The notes under the pieces are model-generated. The model worked only from the letters and a program-made list of their open reading frames with translations. It was not told the DNA's origin and did not search any database. The position numbers and the translations under genes were made by a program. From Rubrivirga sp. (GTDB lineage: Bacteria; Bacteroidota; Rhodothermia; Rhodothermales; Rubricoccaceae), in assembly GCA_012269805.1 (NCBI GenBank), contig JAAXJP010000533.1, forward strand, positions 1-6,821: 6,821 nucleotides of DNA. The letters run 5' to 3'. Every line of letters begins with the position of its first letter. Position 1 is the first letter of the stretch. Of the stretch, positions 1-5,709 are shown in pieces.

Positions 1-603
1 CCCCGCGGCCCGTAGGCGGGCCTCCTGCCCCCGACCGCGGCCCGGCGTCGCGAACCCGTCGCGGGCGCCGGCCACGAGCGTCACCCCCGCCACGGCGAGC
101 CAGCCGGCGTGGTCGCCGGGGTCGAGGTCGTGCGGCATCCCGCCACCCCACAGAATGATGCGCTCCGCCCGCGTCGCGCGCCGCGCCACGAGCGGGCTGA
201 GCGCGAGCCACCGGACCACGCTCGCCGTCCCCTGGCTGAACCCGAACGCCGTGAGCGGGACCGCGTGGGGGTCGGCGTCGGCACGGGCGCAGGCGGCGAC
301 GAACACGTCGTCGAGGTACCGGACGACGTCGGCGATGTCGGCCTCGCGTTCTTCCCGCGTCATCCAGCTCGCCCCCACGCGCCGGTCCCGGGCCCCGATC
401 TCCCCGACGTAAAACCGGTTCAGCGCTTCCGGCACGACGATCAGCCGTCCCGGCCGCTCGACCGAGCGGAAGTGGCGCGCGAAGTAGGGCGCGAGCTGGC
501 CGTAGCCGTGGCAGGCCACCCACACCTCGCGAGCCGGCCCGTCCTCCGGCCCGAGCACGGCGTAGCGCGCGGTCTTGACGGCGGCGATCTGGCGGACGGT
601 CAC
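1..603 (-). CDS. Alpha/beta-hydrolase (carboxylesterase/phospholipase-like), 3' end missing
   Basis: The minus strand reads open from a GTG at 603 to the window edge, giving 201 residues with the C-terminus cut off. An in-frame stop (TAA, complement of 625-627) lies just upstream and no ATG lies between, so the GTG start is the best choice. It is preceded by CCC and has no Shine-Dalgarno sequence. Residues 32-36 (HGYGQ) fit the oxyanion-hole strand. GFSQG at 121-125 is the nucleophile elbow with Ser123. Asp182 in GARDGFATP is a likely acid residue. The catalytic His should lie just beyond the window. Stretches such as PEALNRFY (58-65) and GASWMTREER (77-86) match what I recall of serine-esterase-type hydrolases in Bacteroidota. 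It probably acts as a cytoplasmic esterase; the substrate cannot be told. It is divergent from the DUF2256 gene across 145 bp. Confidence 0.88.
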   Translation of the reverse strand, partial: MTVRQIAAVKTARYAVLGPEDGPAREVWVACHGYGQLAPYFARHFRSVERPGRLIVVPEALNRFYVGEIGARDRRVGASWMTREEREADIADVVRYLDDVFVAACARADADPHAVPLTAFGFSQGTASVVRWLALSPLVARRATRAERIILWGGGMPHDLDPGDHAGWLAVAGVTLVAGARDGFATPGRGRGQEARLRAAG

Positions 604-748
604 GGGACGAGGGGGGCGGACCGGTTAGGCCCGATGGGCTCGGAAAAGTTCCGGGCCGCCGGCCTCACGTCGCCCCTTCGGCGGCGGAACGGAGCGATCC
701 CCGCGCCGCCGTCGCGCGTTCGGCGGGGTCCACGCCCTCGCCGCCCTC

Positions 749-958
749 ATGGCCCACCGCAAGCCGCACCTCCCCGCCAAGACCTGCCCTGTCTGCGGGC
801 GGCCGTTCGCGTGGCGCAAAAAGTGGGCGCGCGACTGGGACGCCGTCGTGTACTGCTCCGAGCGGTGCCGGCGGTCGCGCGGCCGGGCCGCGGGCGAGCC
901 CGAGGCGGGGCGGGCTACTCCCGGCGCATCGAGAACTCGTCCTCGTTCGTCGGGCTGA
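749..958 (+). CDS. DUF2256 zinc-ribbon-like small protein
   Basis: 69 residues. The first 44 residues match the DUF2256 family: a basic N-terminus, then [19 protein letters not shown] and an YCSERCRR motif. Four cysteines (13, 16, 36, 40) in a CxxC...CxxxC layout probably bind one zinc. The function of the family is not established; as I recall it is often encoded near, or fused to, other small domains such as DUF3253. The last 25 residues (Gly/Arg/Pro/Ala-rich) lie outside the domain. They are encoded partly opposite the 3' end of the convergent lipoprotein gene (44-bp overlap), so the tail may have arisen by loss of an earlier stop. The ATG is preceded by CTC and no ribosome-binding site is visible. 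The family assignment is firm; any role is unknown. Confidence 0.88.
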   Translation: MAHRKPHLPAKTCPVCGRPFAWRKKWARDWDAVVYCSERCRRSRGRAAGEPEAGRATPGASRTRPRSSG

Positions 959-1487
959 GGACGACCGTGTAGGGCGCGTCGTAGTCCTCGAACACGGCGA
1001 ACGTGTAGCCGTGGAGGATCCGCGTGGCCTCCATCCGGGCCCGGTCGCCGACGACCGTGAACGTCCAGAGGTCCTTGGGGAACACCTCGGCCTCCTCCGC
1101 CTGTGGGAGGTCGAGTTCGAGCGTTGGGCGGTAGAACGTGCCGTAGACGGGCCACGTCTGGACAAGGTCGTCGTCCCACTCGATCGACCGCTCGATGACC
1201 GTCTGGCCGTCGTCGCCCTCGCGCGGCTCGCGGATCGAGAAGGTCCCCGTGTTGTACTGGTTGAGGTAGCCGAGGATCAGGCCGTTCTCGTCCTCGGTCA
1301 GCTCGAACTCGTACCGCGTCTCGTAGTCCGTGATGATGCGGAAGTTCTGCTCGGCGAGCAGCGAGTCGACCTTGAACTCGGCCGTGCCGGCCCAGACGCC
1401 GGACGTGGCGCTGTCGGAGCCGCCGGCGTCGCAGGCGGAGAGTCCGAGGAGGACGGAGGCGGCGAGGAAGACGCGGAGAGGGGTCAT
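915..1487 (-). CDS. Putative lipoprotein, beta-rich, possibly lipocalin-like
   Basis: 190 residues from the ATG at 1487. An in-frame TTG at 1499 would add four residues (MRPP) and is less likely. The signal peptide is classic: a short N-region ending in Arg5, a hydrophobic core 6-16, and lipobox LSAC with lipidated Cys19. The mature part alternates hydrophobic and polar residues as in beta-strands. It starts with a GVWAGTAEF segment (30-38), followed by [17 protein letters not shown] (59-75), [14 protein letters not shown] (114-127) and [17 protein letters not shown] (141-157). This W-x-G start with repeated Gly-turn strands resembles small lipocalin-like or calycin-type periplasmic domains, but I do not recognise a specific family. 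The stop (TAG, complement of 915-917) lies inside the convergent DUF2256 gene. It lies downstream of the LexA-like gene on the same strand after a 65-bp gap, so co-transcription is possible. Confidence 0.85.
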   Translation of the reverse strand: MTPLRVFLAASVLLGLSACDAGGSDSATSGVWAGTAEFKVDSLLAEQNFRIITDYETRYEFELTEDENGLILGYLNQYNTGTFSIREPREGDDGQTVIERSIEWDDDLVQTWPVYGTFYRPTLELDLPQAEEAEVFPKDLWTFTVVGDRARMEATRILHGYTFAVFEDYDAPYTVVLSPTNEDEFSMRRE

Positions 1488-1508
1488 GGGAGGGCGCAAG
1501 CGGACGTC

Positions 1509-1526
1509 GCGGCCGGTATCGGCCGC
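1509..1526. repeat. Perfect inverted repeat, 7-bp arms, GTAT loop
   Basis: GCGGCCG-GTAT-CGGCCGC lies in the 65-bp gap between the LexA-like gene and the lipoprotein, 22 bp upstream of the lipoprotein ATG. It could be an operator, a leader hairpin, or the remains of a terminator for the LexA-like gene. There is no T-tract on either side. Short GC palindromes also occur by chance in DNA of this composition. Confidence 0.4.
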
Positions 1527-1552
1527 CCGTCCGGGCCCTTAAGCCCTCGCCG

Positions 1553-2119
1553 TCAAGCGCTGGCGGGCGCGGTCGCCTCCGCCCGGACGATCCCGTACGG
1601 GCCCGCGTGGCCCGCGTACCGGCCGAGCACCTCGGCGCCCGGGTCGAGCTCGTCGGTGGGTCCGATCGAGAGGCGCCCGCCGTCGATCACGACGGCCGTC
1701 TCGCCCTCGGCCACGTCGCCCTCGGCCACGAACACGTAGCGGGCGTCGCCGAGCTCGGCGGTTCGGTCGGCGCCGGTCTCGAGCTCGACCGCGTGGAGCC
1801 CGCTGAGGTCCGGGAAGAGCGACGTGAGCGAGAGGCGGTCGGAGGGGGCCGGCTCGATCCGGCCGCCGCGGAGCGCCCCACGCACGCGGATGGAGCCGTC
1901 GCGGGCCGTCTGCTCGACGAGCGCGTAGCCGTTGCGGCCGCGCTGGAGGAACCCCTTGCGCGAGAGGGCCTGGAGGTTCTGCGTGACCGAGTTCGGCGAC
2001 CGGTACTCGAAGTGGTCGGCGATCTCGCGGTACGTCGGCCAGACCTTGTGCTGGTCGACGTGGTCCCGGAGGTACTCGAGGAAGGCGTGCTGCTTCTGAG
2101 TCAGCTGGCGACGGCTCAT
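1553..2119 (-). CDS. LexA-like repressor with degenerate S24 peptidase domain
   Basis: 188 residues from the ATG at 2119. A TTG at 2143 would add eight residues, but LexA proteins begin just before the LTxxQ motif, so the ATG is preferred. Residues 6-70 are a LexA winged-helix domain: LTQKQHAFLEYLRDH, then WPTYREIADHFEYRSPNSV (recognition region) and LQALSRKGFLQR. The C-terminal part (about 77-180) still follows the LexA fold pattern, with VRGALRGG near the cleavage loop and EVLGRYAG matching the last conserved strand. However, the GxSM nucleophile motif is replaced by TGADRT (115-120). The TVKR catalytic-Lys segment is replaced by RLSIG (149-153), and there is no lysine at all after residue 55. 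The Ala-Gly scissile bond is replaced by Arg-Gly-Gly. It should bind DNA, probably as a dimer, but should not self-cleave with RecA. It follows recO by 110 bp and has its own putative promoter. It could be a paralogue of a true LexA elsewhere in the genome or a divergent lineage-specific one. Confidence 0.88.
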   Translation of the reverse strand: MSRRQLTQKQHAFLEYLRDHVDQHKVWPTYREIADHFEYRSPNSVTQNLQALSRKGFLQRGRNGYALVEQTARDGSIRVRGALRGGRIEPAPSDRLSLTSLFPDLSGLHAVELETGADRTAELGDARYVFVAEGDVAEGETAVVIDGGRLSIGPTDELDPGAEVLGRYAGHAGPYGIVRAEATAPASA

Positions 2120-2140
2120 GGGGGGCCTGGTGTCTTCCGC

Positions 2141-2170
2141 CAAAGTAGGTCACACGCCGATCACACACAA
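2141..2170 (-). promoter_or_regulatory. Candidate -33/-7 promoter of the LexA-like gene
   Basis: On the minus strand a TTG (2170-2168) is followed after 20 bases by TACTTTG (2147-2141), close to the Bacteroidota consensus TTG...TAnnTTTG but one base short in the -7 box. Transcription would begin about 15 bases upstream of the ATG at 2119, giving a very short leader. The spot is locally AT-richer than its surroundings. It is inferred from pattern only. Confidence 0.45.
2150..2166. promoter_or_regulatory. Direct repeat, possible operator
   Basis: TCACAC occurs at 2150-2155 and again at 2161-2166 (GTGTGA twice on the minus strand), an 11-bp period or one helical turn. The pair sits exactly between the two boxes of the candidate promoter of the LexA-like gene. 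Direct-repeat operators of similar period are known for LexA of Alphaproteobacteria (GTTC-N7-GTTC). Autoregulation by the LexA-like protein is therefore plausible but unproven. Confidence 0.35.
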
Positions 2171-2188
2171 CTCCGCACAGATGAGCGG

Positions 2189-2216
2189 CCGGGGCCGAGA
2201 GCCGCCCTCGGGCCGG
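2189..2216 (-). terminator. Weak hairpin after recO
   Basis: Just past the recO stop codon the minus strand can fold CCGG/CCGG plus CCGAG/CTCGG, with a small internal loop and a 7-base loop. No T-tract follows, so it could be a Rho-assisted end, an RNA-stabilising 3' hairpin, or chance in GC-rich DNA. Confidence 0.3.
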
Positions 2217-2229
2217 TTCCGCCGGCGCC

Positions 2230-3024
2230 TCACATGTCGTCGCGGCGGCCGAGCGCCGCGTCGAGCTGGTCGGTCACCTGGCGGACGCGCTCGGGGTACG
2301 TCGTCTCGAAGTGGACGCGGACGAACGCGTCGACGAGGCCCTCGACCTCGCGGCGGACGTCGGGGGCCAGCCGCATCCGCCCGGCCGTGTCGAGGCCGGT
2401 CCGCGCGAGGATGGCGAAGGCGCGGAGCGCGGCGCGGCTGGCCGGGACCCCGTCGGCGGAGGTCGCCAGCCCGAGGGCGCTCGCCTCGGCGCCAGCCGGG
2501 AGGACGGTCCCGCTCTGGAGCAGGAGGCGCCCGCCGTCGTCGCCGAGGGCCTCGACGTCCTCCCGCCGAACGTCGGGCGCGAACCCGAGGAGCGCCGCCA
2601 GCTGGAGCTGGAACCACGGGACGGCGTTGGCCACGTTCGCCTCGGCTTCGTCGAGGTGCTCGAGCGTCCGGACGACGAGGTCGAGCGCGCGCGGGTGCGC
2701 CTCGCCCTCCTCGATCACCGCCCGCGTGACCTCGAGCACGCGGAGCCCGAGGCCAACCCGCCCGACCTCCGACGTGAGCCGCTTGAACCGGACCACGTGG
2801 GCGGTCTCCTTGAGCGTCTGGAGGCCCCGCCCGGCCCGGTGGTAGTAGACGGCCTGGAGGTACGACATCGGCTGGAGCGTCGAGCCGAACGTGCTCGTCG
2901 GCCGCCGCGCGCCCCGCGCGATCACGCCGATCACGCCGTGCGGCCGCGTCAGCAGGCGGACGATCCGGCTGGTCTCGCCGTAGTCGAAGGCGTGGAGGAC
3001 GACGGCGTCGGTGCGGACGATCAT
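2230..3024 (-). CDS. recO: DNA repair protein RecO
   Basis: 264 residues from the ATG at 3024. An ATG at 3033 adds only MPP and cannot be excluded; the frame stays open further upstream, but RecO proteins start close to this point. RecO, with RecR, loads RecA onto SSB-coated single-stranded DNA in the RecF pathway of gap repair and also anneals strands. The N-terminal OB-fold segment is typical: IVRTDAVVLHAFDYGETSRIV (2-22), LLTRPHGVIGVIARGAR (24-40), then RPTSTFGSTLQPMSYLQAVYY. The helical C-terminal part includes FQLQLAALLGFAPDV (138-152). The zinc-finger cysteines that many RecO proteins carry after this point are absent; the protein has no Cys at all, which is tolerated in other RecO proteins. 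Its length is normal. It is divergent from the ComEA-like gene and upstream of the LexA-like gene on the same strand. Confidence 0.95.
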   Translation of the reverse strand: MIVRTDAVVLHAFDYGETSRIVRLLTRPHGVIGVIARGARRPTSTFGSTLQPMSYLQAVYYHRAGRGLQTLKETAHVVRFKRLTSEVGRVGLGLRVLEVTRAVIEEGEAHPRALDLVVRTLEHLDEAEANVANAVPWFQLQLAALLGFAPDVRREDVEALGDDGGRLLLQSGTVLPAGAEASALGLATSADGVPASRAALRAFAILARTGLDTAGRMRLAPDVRREVEGLVDAFVRVHFETTYPERVRQVTDQLDAALGRRDDM

Positions 3025-3164
3025 GGGGGGCATACGCCGCCACCGGGCTCGGGTGCCGGCCTCGGTGGGCTCACCGGGGGGCCCGTCGGCGGCGGCCGCT
3101 AGGCCCACCGCGGCGCCGAGTCGGGACGTCGAGGTTCGCGATCGGGTCCGCGCCGGGTTATGTG

Positions 3165-3180
3165 ACCCGGTCCCCCGGGT
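3165..3180. repeat. Small inverted repeat upstream of the ComEA-like gene
   Basis: ACCCGG-TCCC-CCGGGT is a perfect 6-bp dyad with a 4-base centre, 37 bp upstream of the ComEA-like start in the recO/ComEA-like divergent region. The rest of this roughly 190-bp region shows no clear promoter. An operator role is possible only as a guess. Confidence 0.3.
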
Positions 3181-3217
3181 CTACACCACTGCGTCGTCCC
3201 CCGCCGCCCGCTGACCC

Positions 3218-3757
3218 ATGGACTGGCTCTACCGTCTGCGGACGCGCCTCGGTCTCTCGGAGGTCGAGGCCACCGCCGCGCTCACGATCCTTCTCGCGCT
3301 CCTCGGCGGGAGCGTGGCGCGCCACCTTCAGGCGACCTCGGCCCCGATCCCGGCCGACTTCTACGCGGCCTCCGACGCCGCCTTCGTCACGGCCGCCGCG
3401 GACACCGCGGCGGCCTCCGATGGGGCCGTCGCCCCGCTCGCCCTCGCCGCGCTCCCGGAGGCGCCCGCCTCGGAGGCGGAGCCGGCGGACTCGACGGCCG
3501 CCGAGATCGCGGACGCCGCCGTCGAGCGGGCAGCCGCGCCGCGCCGGTCCGGCAAGCCGCCGCCGGCCCCGACCAACCTCAACACGGCGTCGGCCCAGGA
3601 GCTCCAACGGCTCCCGCGGATCGGGCCGGCGCTGGCGGGGCGGATCGTCGAGTATCGGCAGGCGCACGGGCCGTTCCGCACGCCCGAGCAGGTCACCGAG
3701 GTCAAGGGGATCGGCGAGAAGACGCTGGAGCGGATGCGCCCGTGGATCCGTCTCTAG
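3218..3757 (+). CDS. ComEA-type helix-hairpin-helix DNA-binding protein, membrane-anchored
   Basis: 179 residues. A hydrophobic segment at about 19-33 (ATAALTILLALLGGS) follows a short basic N-terminus, predicting a single N-terminal membrane anchor with the rest outside. A long Ala/Asp/Glu-rich, low-complexity linker spans about 45-118. The C-terminus (120-178) is a clear ComEA double HhH domain: TNLNTASAQELQRLPRIGPALAGRIVEYRQ, then GPFRTPEQVTEVKGIGEKTLERM. In the first hairpin the usual PGIG is PRIG. ComEA proteins bind double-stranded DNA at the cell surface or in the periplasm during natural transformation. Related HhH proteins are common, so competence is likely but not certain; no other com genes are in the window. 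The ATG is preceded by CCC without a Shine-Dalgarno sequence. The stop codon interlocks with that of the convergent gene at CTAG (3754-3757). Confidence 0.9.
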   Translation: MDWLYRLRTRLGLSEVEATAALTILLALLGGSVARHLQATSAPIPADFYAASDAAFVTAAADTAAASDGAVAPLALAALPEAPASEAEPADSTAAEIADAAVERAAAPRRSGKPPPAPTNLNTASAQELQRLPRIGPALAGRIVEYRQAHGPFRTPEQVTEVKGIGEKTLERMRPWIRL

Positions 3758-3987
3758 GGGGCGACGGGCTCGCCGCCCGGCTCGTCGTCGGACGCGTCGT
3801 CCGCTGGAGGCCTGCGAGGCGCCGACCGGCCGCGCTGCCGGCGGGCGATGGCCTCCGGGGTCCAGTCGTCGGAGAGCCGCTCCTGGCGCTGCATGAAGCG
3901 GTACACCGGGAACAGCAGGATGAAGGCGAGCGCGATGAACCCGAAGAAGGTGCCCGCGATGACGAGGTAGATCGATCCGTCGGCCAT
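3754..3987 (-). CDS. Small single-pass membrane protein, unknown
   Basis: 77 residues. A strong transmembrane helix spans about 6-28 (IYLVIAGTFFGFIALAFILLF), followed by a basic amphipathic stretch (YRFMQRQERLSDDWTPEAIARRQRGR, 29-54) and a Pro/Asp/Glu-rich acidic tail. The basic residues after the helix predict N-out/C-in topology. I do not recognise the family. The size and shape recall small accessory subunits of membrane complexes, but nothing in the context identifies a partner. Coding is supported by the sensible membrane-protein pattern, the ATG with the local CCC context, and exact convergence with the ComEA-like gene (stops overlap by three bases). It is divergent from the NUDIX gene with only 41 bp between the two starts. 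Confidence 0.75.
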   Translation of the reverse strand: MADGSIYLVIAGTFFGFIALAFILLFPVYRFMQRQERLSDDWTPEAIARRQRGRSAPRRPPADDASDDEPGGEPVAP

Positions 3988-4028
3988 GGGGCGTGAACCC
4001 CGCCCGCGCGGTTCCGTTCTCCGCGCCC

Positions 4029-4511
4029 ATGCCCACCCTCTCGCTCCACGCCGTCGACGTCTACCCGTACCGCCGGGGATCGGAGGGGACCGAATGGCTC
4101 GTCGCTCGCCGCGCCGCTGGCCACGCCTACGCAGGCTCGTGGCGGATGATCGGGGGGAAGATCGATGGCGACGAGCCCGCGTGGCGGACGGCGCTCCGCG
4201 AGCTCGCCGAGGAGACCGGCTGGCGGCCAGGACACGGCCTCCACCAGCTCTGGTCGCTCCCCTCCGTCAACGCCCACTACGACTGGGCGGCCGACCGCGT
4301 AGTGCTCGCGCCGGCGTTCGCCGCTGAGGTCGAAGGCGAGCCGACCCTGGACGACGAGCACGACGCGTCGGCGTGGCTCCCGGCTGCCGCCGCCGCCGAC
4401 CGGCTGGCGTGGCCCGAGCAGGCCCGCCTCCTCCGTCTCGCCGCCGCCCTCGCGGAGGAGGGCCGTCCGCCGAATTGGACGGTTCCCCTCGACGTCGCGC
4501 GCCAGGACTAA
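4029..4511 (+). CDS. NUDIX hydrolase
   Basis: 160 residues from the ATG at 4029. A GTG at 3993 would add 12 residues unlike the family and is rejected. The Nudix box is perfect: Gly43, Glu49, Arg57-Glu58-Leu59, Glu61-Glu62, Gly64 and a hydrophobic Trp65 (GX5EX7REUXEEXGU). Preceding strands VDVYPYRRG (9-17) and EWLVARR (22-28), and later DDEHDASAWLP (108-118) and LAWPEQARLLRL (126-137), resemble the branch that includes NudB-like pyrophosphatases. Such enzymes hydrolyse a nucleoside diphosphate linked to another moiety, using Mg2+ held by the box glutamates. The substrate (dNTP, dihydroneopterin triphosphate or another) cannot be decided. It is in the cytoplasm, with no signal peptide. It is divergent from the small membrane gene, so the 41-bp gap plus coding edges must hold both promoters. 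Confidence 0.93.
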   Translation: MPTLSLHAVDVYPYRRGSEGTEWLVARRAAGHAYAGSWRMIGGKIDGDEPAWRTALRELAEETGWRPGHGLHQLWSLPSVNAHYDWAADRVVLAPAFAAEVEGEPTLDDEHDASAWLPAAAAADRLAWPEQARLLRLAAALAEEGRPPNWTVPLDVARQD

Positions 4512-4639
4512 TGGGGAGTGGGGGCCGGTCAGGGGACGCCCGATCCGGGGTGAAATGCGAATGACCCGCGATCCACGACCCCATTGGCGGGTTAGCCCGA
4601 CTGCGGACCCCCGCGCTCTTCTCACCCTTTCTCTTCGCC

Positions 4640-5122
4640 ATGAGCACCCGCCTTTCCCTTTTCCTGCTTCTCGCGTTCGCCGTGCCGTTCACGGCCTGCG
4701 AGTCCGAGCCCGAGGTCGCTGAGACCGACGCTGTCGTCGTCGATCCGGTCGACGACCCGATGGCCGACGACCCGATGATGGACGACGCCACGATGGACGA
4801 CGCGCCCGAGGTGACCGCCCAGGCCACCGTCGACGCCGTCACCGAGGCCGGCGGCCTGACCAACCTCGCGCCGGGGGCCGCCGTTGACAACATCGACGCC
4901 TGGATCGCCCGCCTCGAAGGCAACGCGGACTTCGCGCCGGTCGTCGAGGACCTCGAGACCCTCAAGAGCCAGCTCCAGGCGTCGCCGATCGACGGCGCCG
5001 CGGTCGGGGCCACGCTCCAGAGCCTCGGCGAGGCCACGACGGCCGCTGCCGCGGGCGACGGCGCCCTGGAGACGCTCGGCACCACGCTGACCGACGCTGG
5101 CAACTCGCTCGCGGGCATGTAA
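4640..5122 (+). CDS. Acidic lipoprotein, first of a tandem paralogue pair
   Basis: 160 residues. The signal peptide has Arg4, a Leu/Phe-rich core 5-17 and lipobox FTAC with Cys20. A 40-residue acidic linker follows, with repeated DDPM/MDD motifs (37-54). A folded-looking, Ala-rich helical domain spans about 66-160 with the motif IDAWIARL (85-92), then DLETLKSQLQASPIDG (104-119), TLQSLGEAT (125-133) and LGTTLTDAGNSLAG. The same motif order occurs in the next gene, so the two are paralogues. I do not recognise the family. The protein is probably anchored in the outer or inner membrane facing the periplasm. A strong intrinsic terminator lies 20 bp after the stop. The 128-bp upstream gap has a pyrimidine-rich leader and no Shine-Dalgarno sequence. 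Confidence 0.85.
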   Translation: MSTRLSLFLLLAFAVPFTACESEPEVAETDAVVVDPVDDPMADDPMMDDATMDDAPEVTAQATVDAVTEAGGLTNLAPGAAVDNIDAWIARLEGNADFAPVVEDLETLKSQLQASPIDGAAVGATLQSLGEATTAAAAGDGALETLGTTLTDAGNSLAGM

Positions 5123-5141
5123 GCCCCGCCGACCCGAACCG

Positions 5142-5184
5142 GCCGCCGACCGACCCCGTACGGGGCCCGGTCGGCGGCTTTTTT
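5142..5184 (+). terminator. Strong intrinsic terminator
   Basis: An 11-bp perfect stem (GCCGCCGACCG at 5142-5152 with CGGTCGGCGGC at 5168-5178) is capped by a second 4-bp stem (CCCC/GGGG around GTAC, 5154-5165). Six T residues (5179-5184) follow directly. It ends the first paralogue's transcript. The next start codon is only 18 bases beyond the T-tract. Confidence 0.95.
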
Positions 5185-5202
5185 GTCCTCCCTGCCTTTC
5201 CT

Positions 5203-5709
5203 ATGCGCCATTCGTTCTTGCTCGCCCTCGCCGCTGCCCTCGTCGCCTGCGGCCCGGACTCCGCACCGGAGTCCGCCTCGGGCCCGGCCTCGGCCAACCC
5301 CGACGCGTCGCTGCCGGACACCGCGATGGTCCGCGCGGTGTCGCCTGAGAGCACGCTCGACCTGGTGAGCGGCGACCTGCTCGCGGTCTCGCCGTCCATC
5401 GCCATTCAGACCATCGACCTCTGGGTCGCCCGCCTTGACACGGTCACGGCCGAGGGCGCGGCCGACCTCCGGGACGACCTCACAACGCTCCGCAACCAAC
5501 TCCAGTCGAGCCCCCTCGACGGGCCGGGCATCGGGCGGACGCTCCGCGACGTCGGCGAGCAGACGGCCGCGCTCGCCGAAGCGGGGACCCCTCTGGCAGC
5601 GCTCGGCAACGCGCTCCGCCGGAACGGAGAGCGGCTCGCGCCCGACACGACCGCGGCCGACTCGGTACGCATTGAGGGAGAGACGGAGGAATCAGAGGGT
5701 CGTCCATAA
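5203..5709 (+). CDS. Lipoprotein, second of the tandem paralogue pair
   Basis: 168 residues. The signal peptide is short (MRHSFLLALAAAL) with lipobox LVAC and Cys16. A Ser/Pro/Ala-rich linker leads to a domain at about 67-146: AIQTIDLWVARL, DLTTLRNQLQSSPLDG, TLRDVGEQTAALAEAG, LGNALRRNGERLA. Aligned by hand from QLQ onward it matches the first paralogue at about 22 of 48 positions without a gap; a two-residue indel lies before that. It is less acidic in the linker than its neighbour and has an extra polar, Glu-rich tail (150-168). The family is not recognised. Its ATG stands 18 bases after the terminator T-tract, so it needs either read-through or a promoter overlapping the terminator hairpin or the upstream coding region. 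Confidence 0.85.
   Translation: MRHSFLLALAAALVACGPDSAPESASGPASANPDASLPDTAMVRAVSPESTLDLVSGDLLAVSPSIAIQTIDLWVARLDTVTAEGAADLRDDLTTLRNQLQSSPLDGPGIGRTLRDVGEQTAALAEAGTPLAALGNALRRNGERLAPDTTAADSVRIEGETEESEGRP

Noticed and set aside
109..972. A 287-codon plus-strand frame over the esterase fragment and the DUF2256 gene
   Set aside because: It is antisense to the esterase, whose active-site motifs are clear, and lacks any domain.
1592..1601. Palindrome CCCGTACGGG inside the LexA-like gene, resembling the CCCCGTACGGGG core of the terminator
   Set aside because: It is within coding sequence, has no long stem or T-tract, and short GC palindromes are expected here by chance.
1607..2845. A 412-codon open frame on the plus strand antisense to the LexA-like gene and recO
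   Set aside because: It crosses both well-supported genes on the other strand, has no recognisable domain and has the Arg/Ala/Pro-rich look of shadow frames in very GC-rich DNA.
2150..3043. A 297-codon minus-strand frame overlapping recO
   Set aside because: It is an out-of-frame reading of recO, rich in Arg and Pro. The RecO frame has clear homology.
3158..4036. A 292-codon minus-strand frame under the ComEA-like gene
   Set aside because: Arg/Gly-rich shadow frame. The plus-strand HhH motifs and the small membrane gene explain the region.
4267..5499. A 410-codon open frame on the minus strand across the NUDIX and lipoprotein genes
   Set aside because: It is antisense to three supported genes and to the intrinsic terminator, with low-complexity Ser/Ala/Arg composition and no motif.
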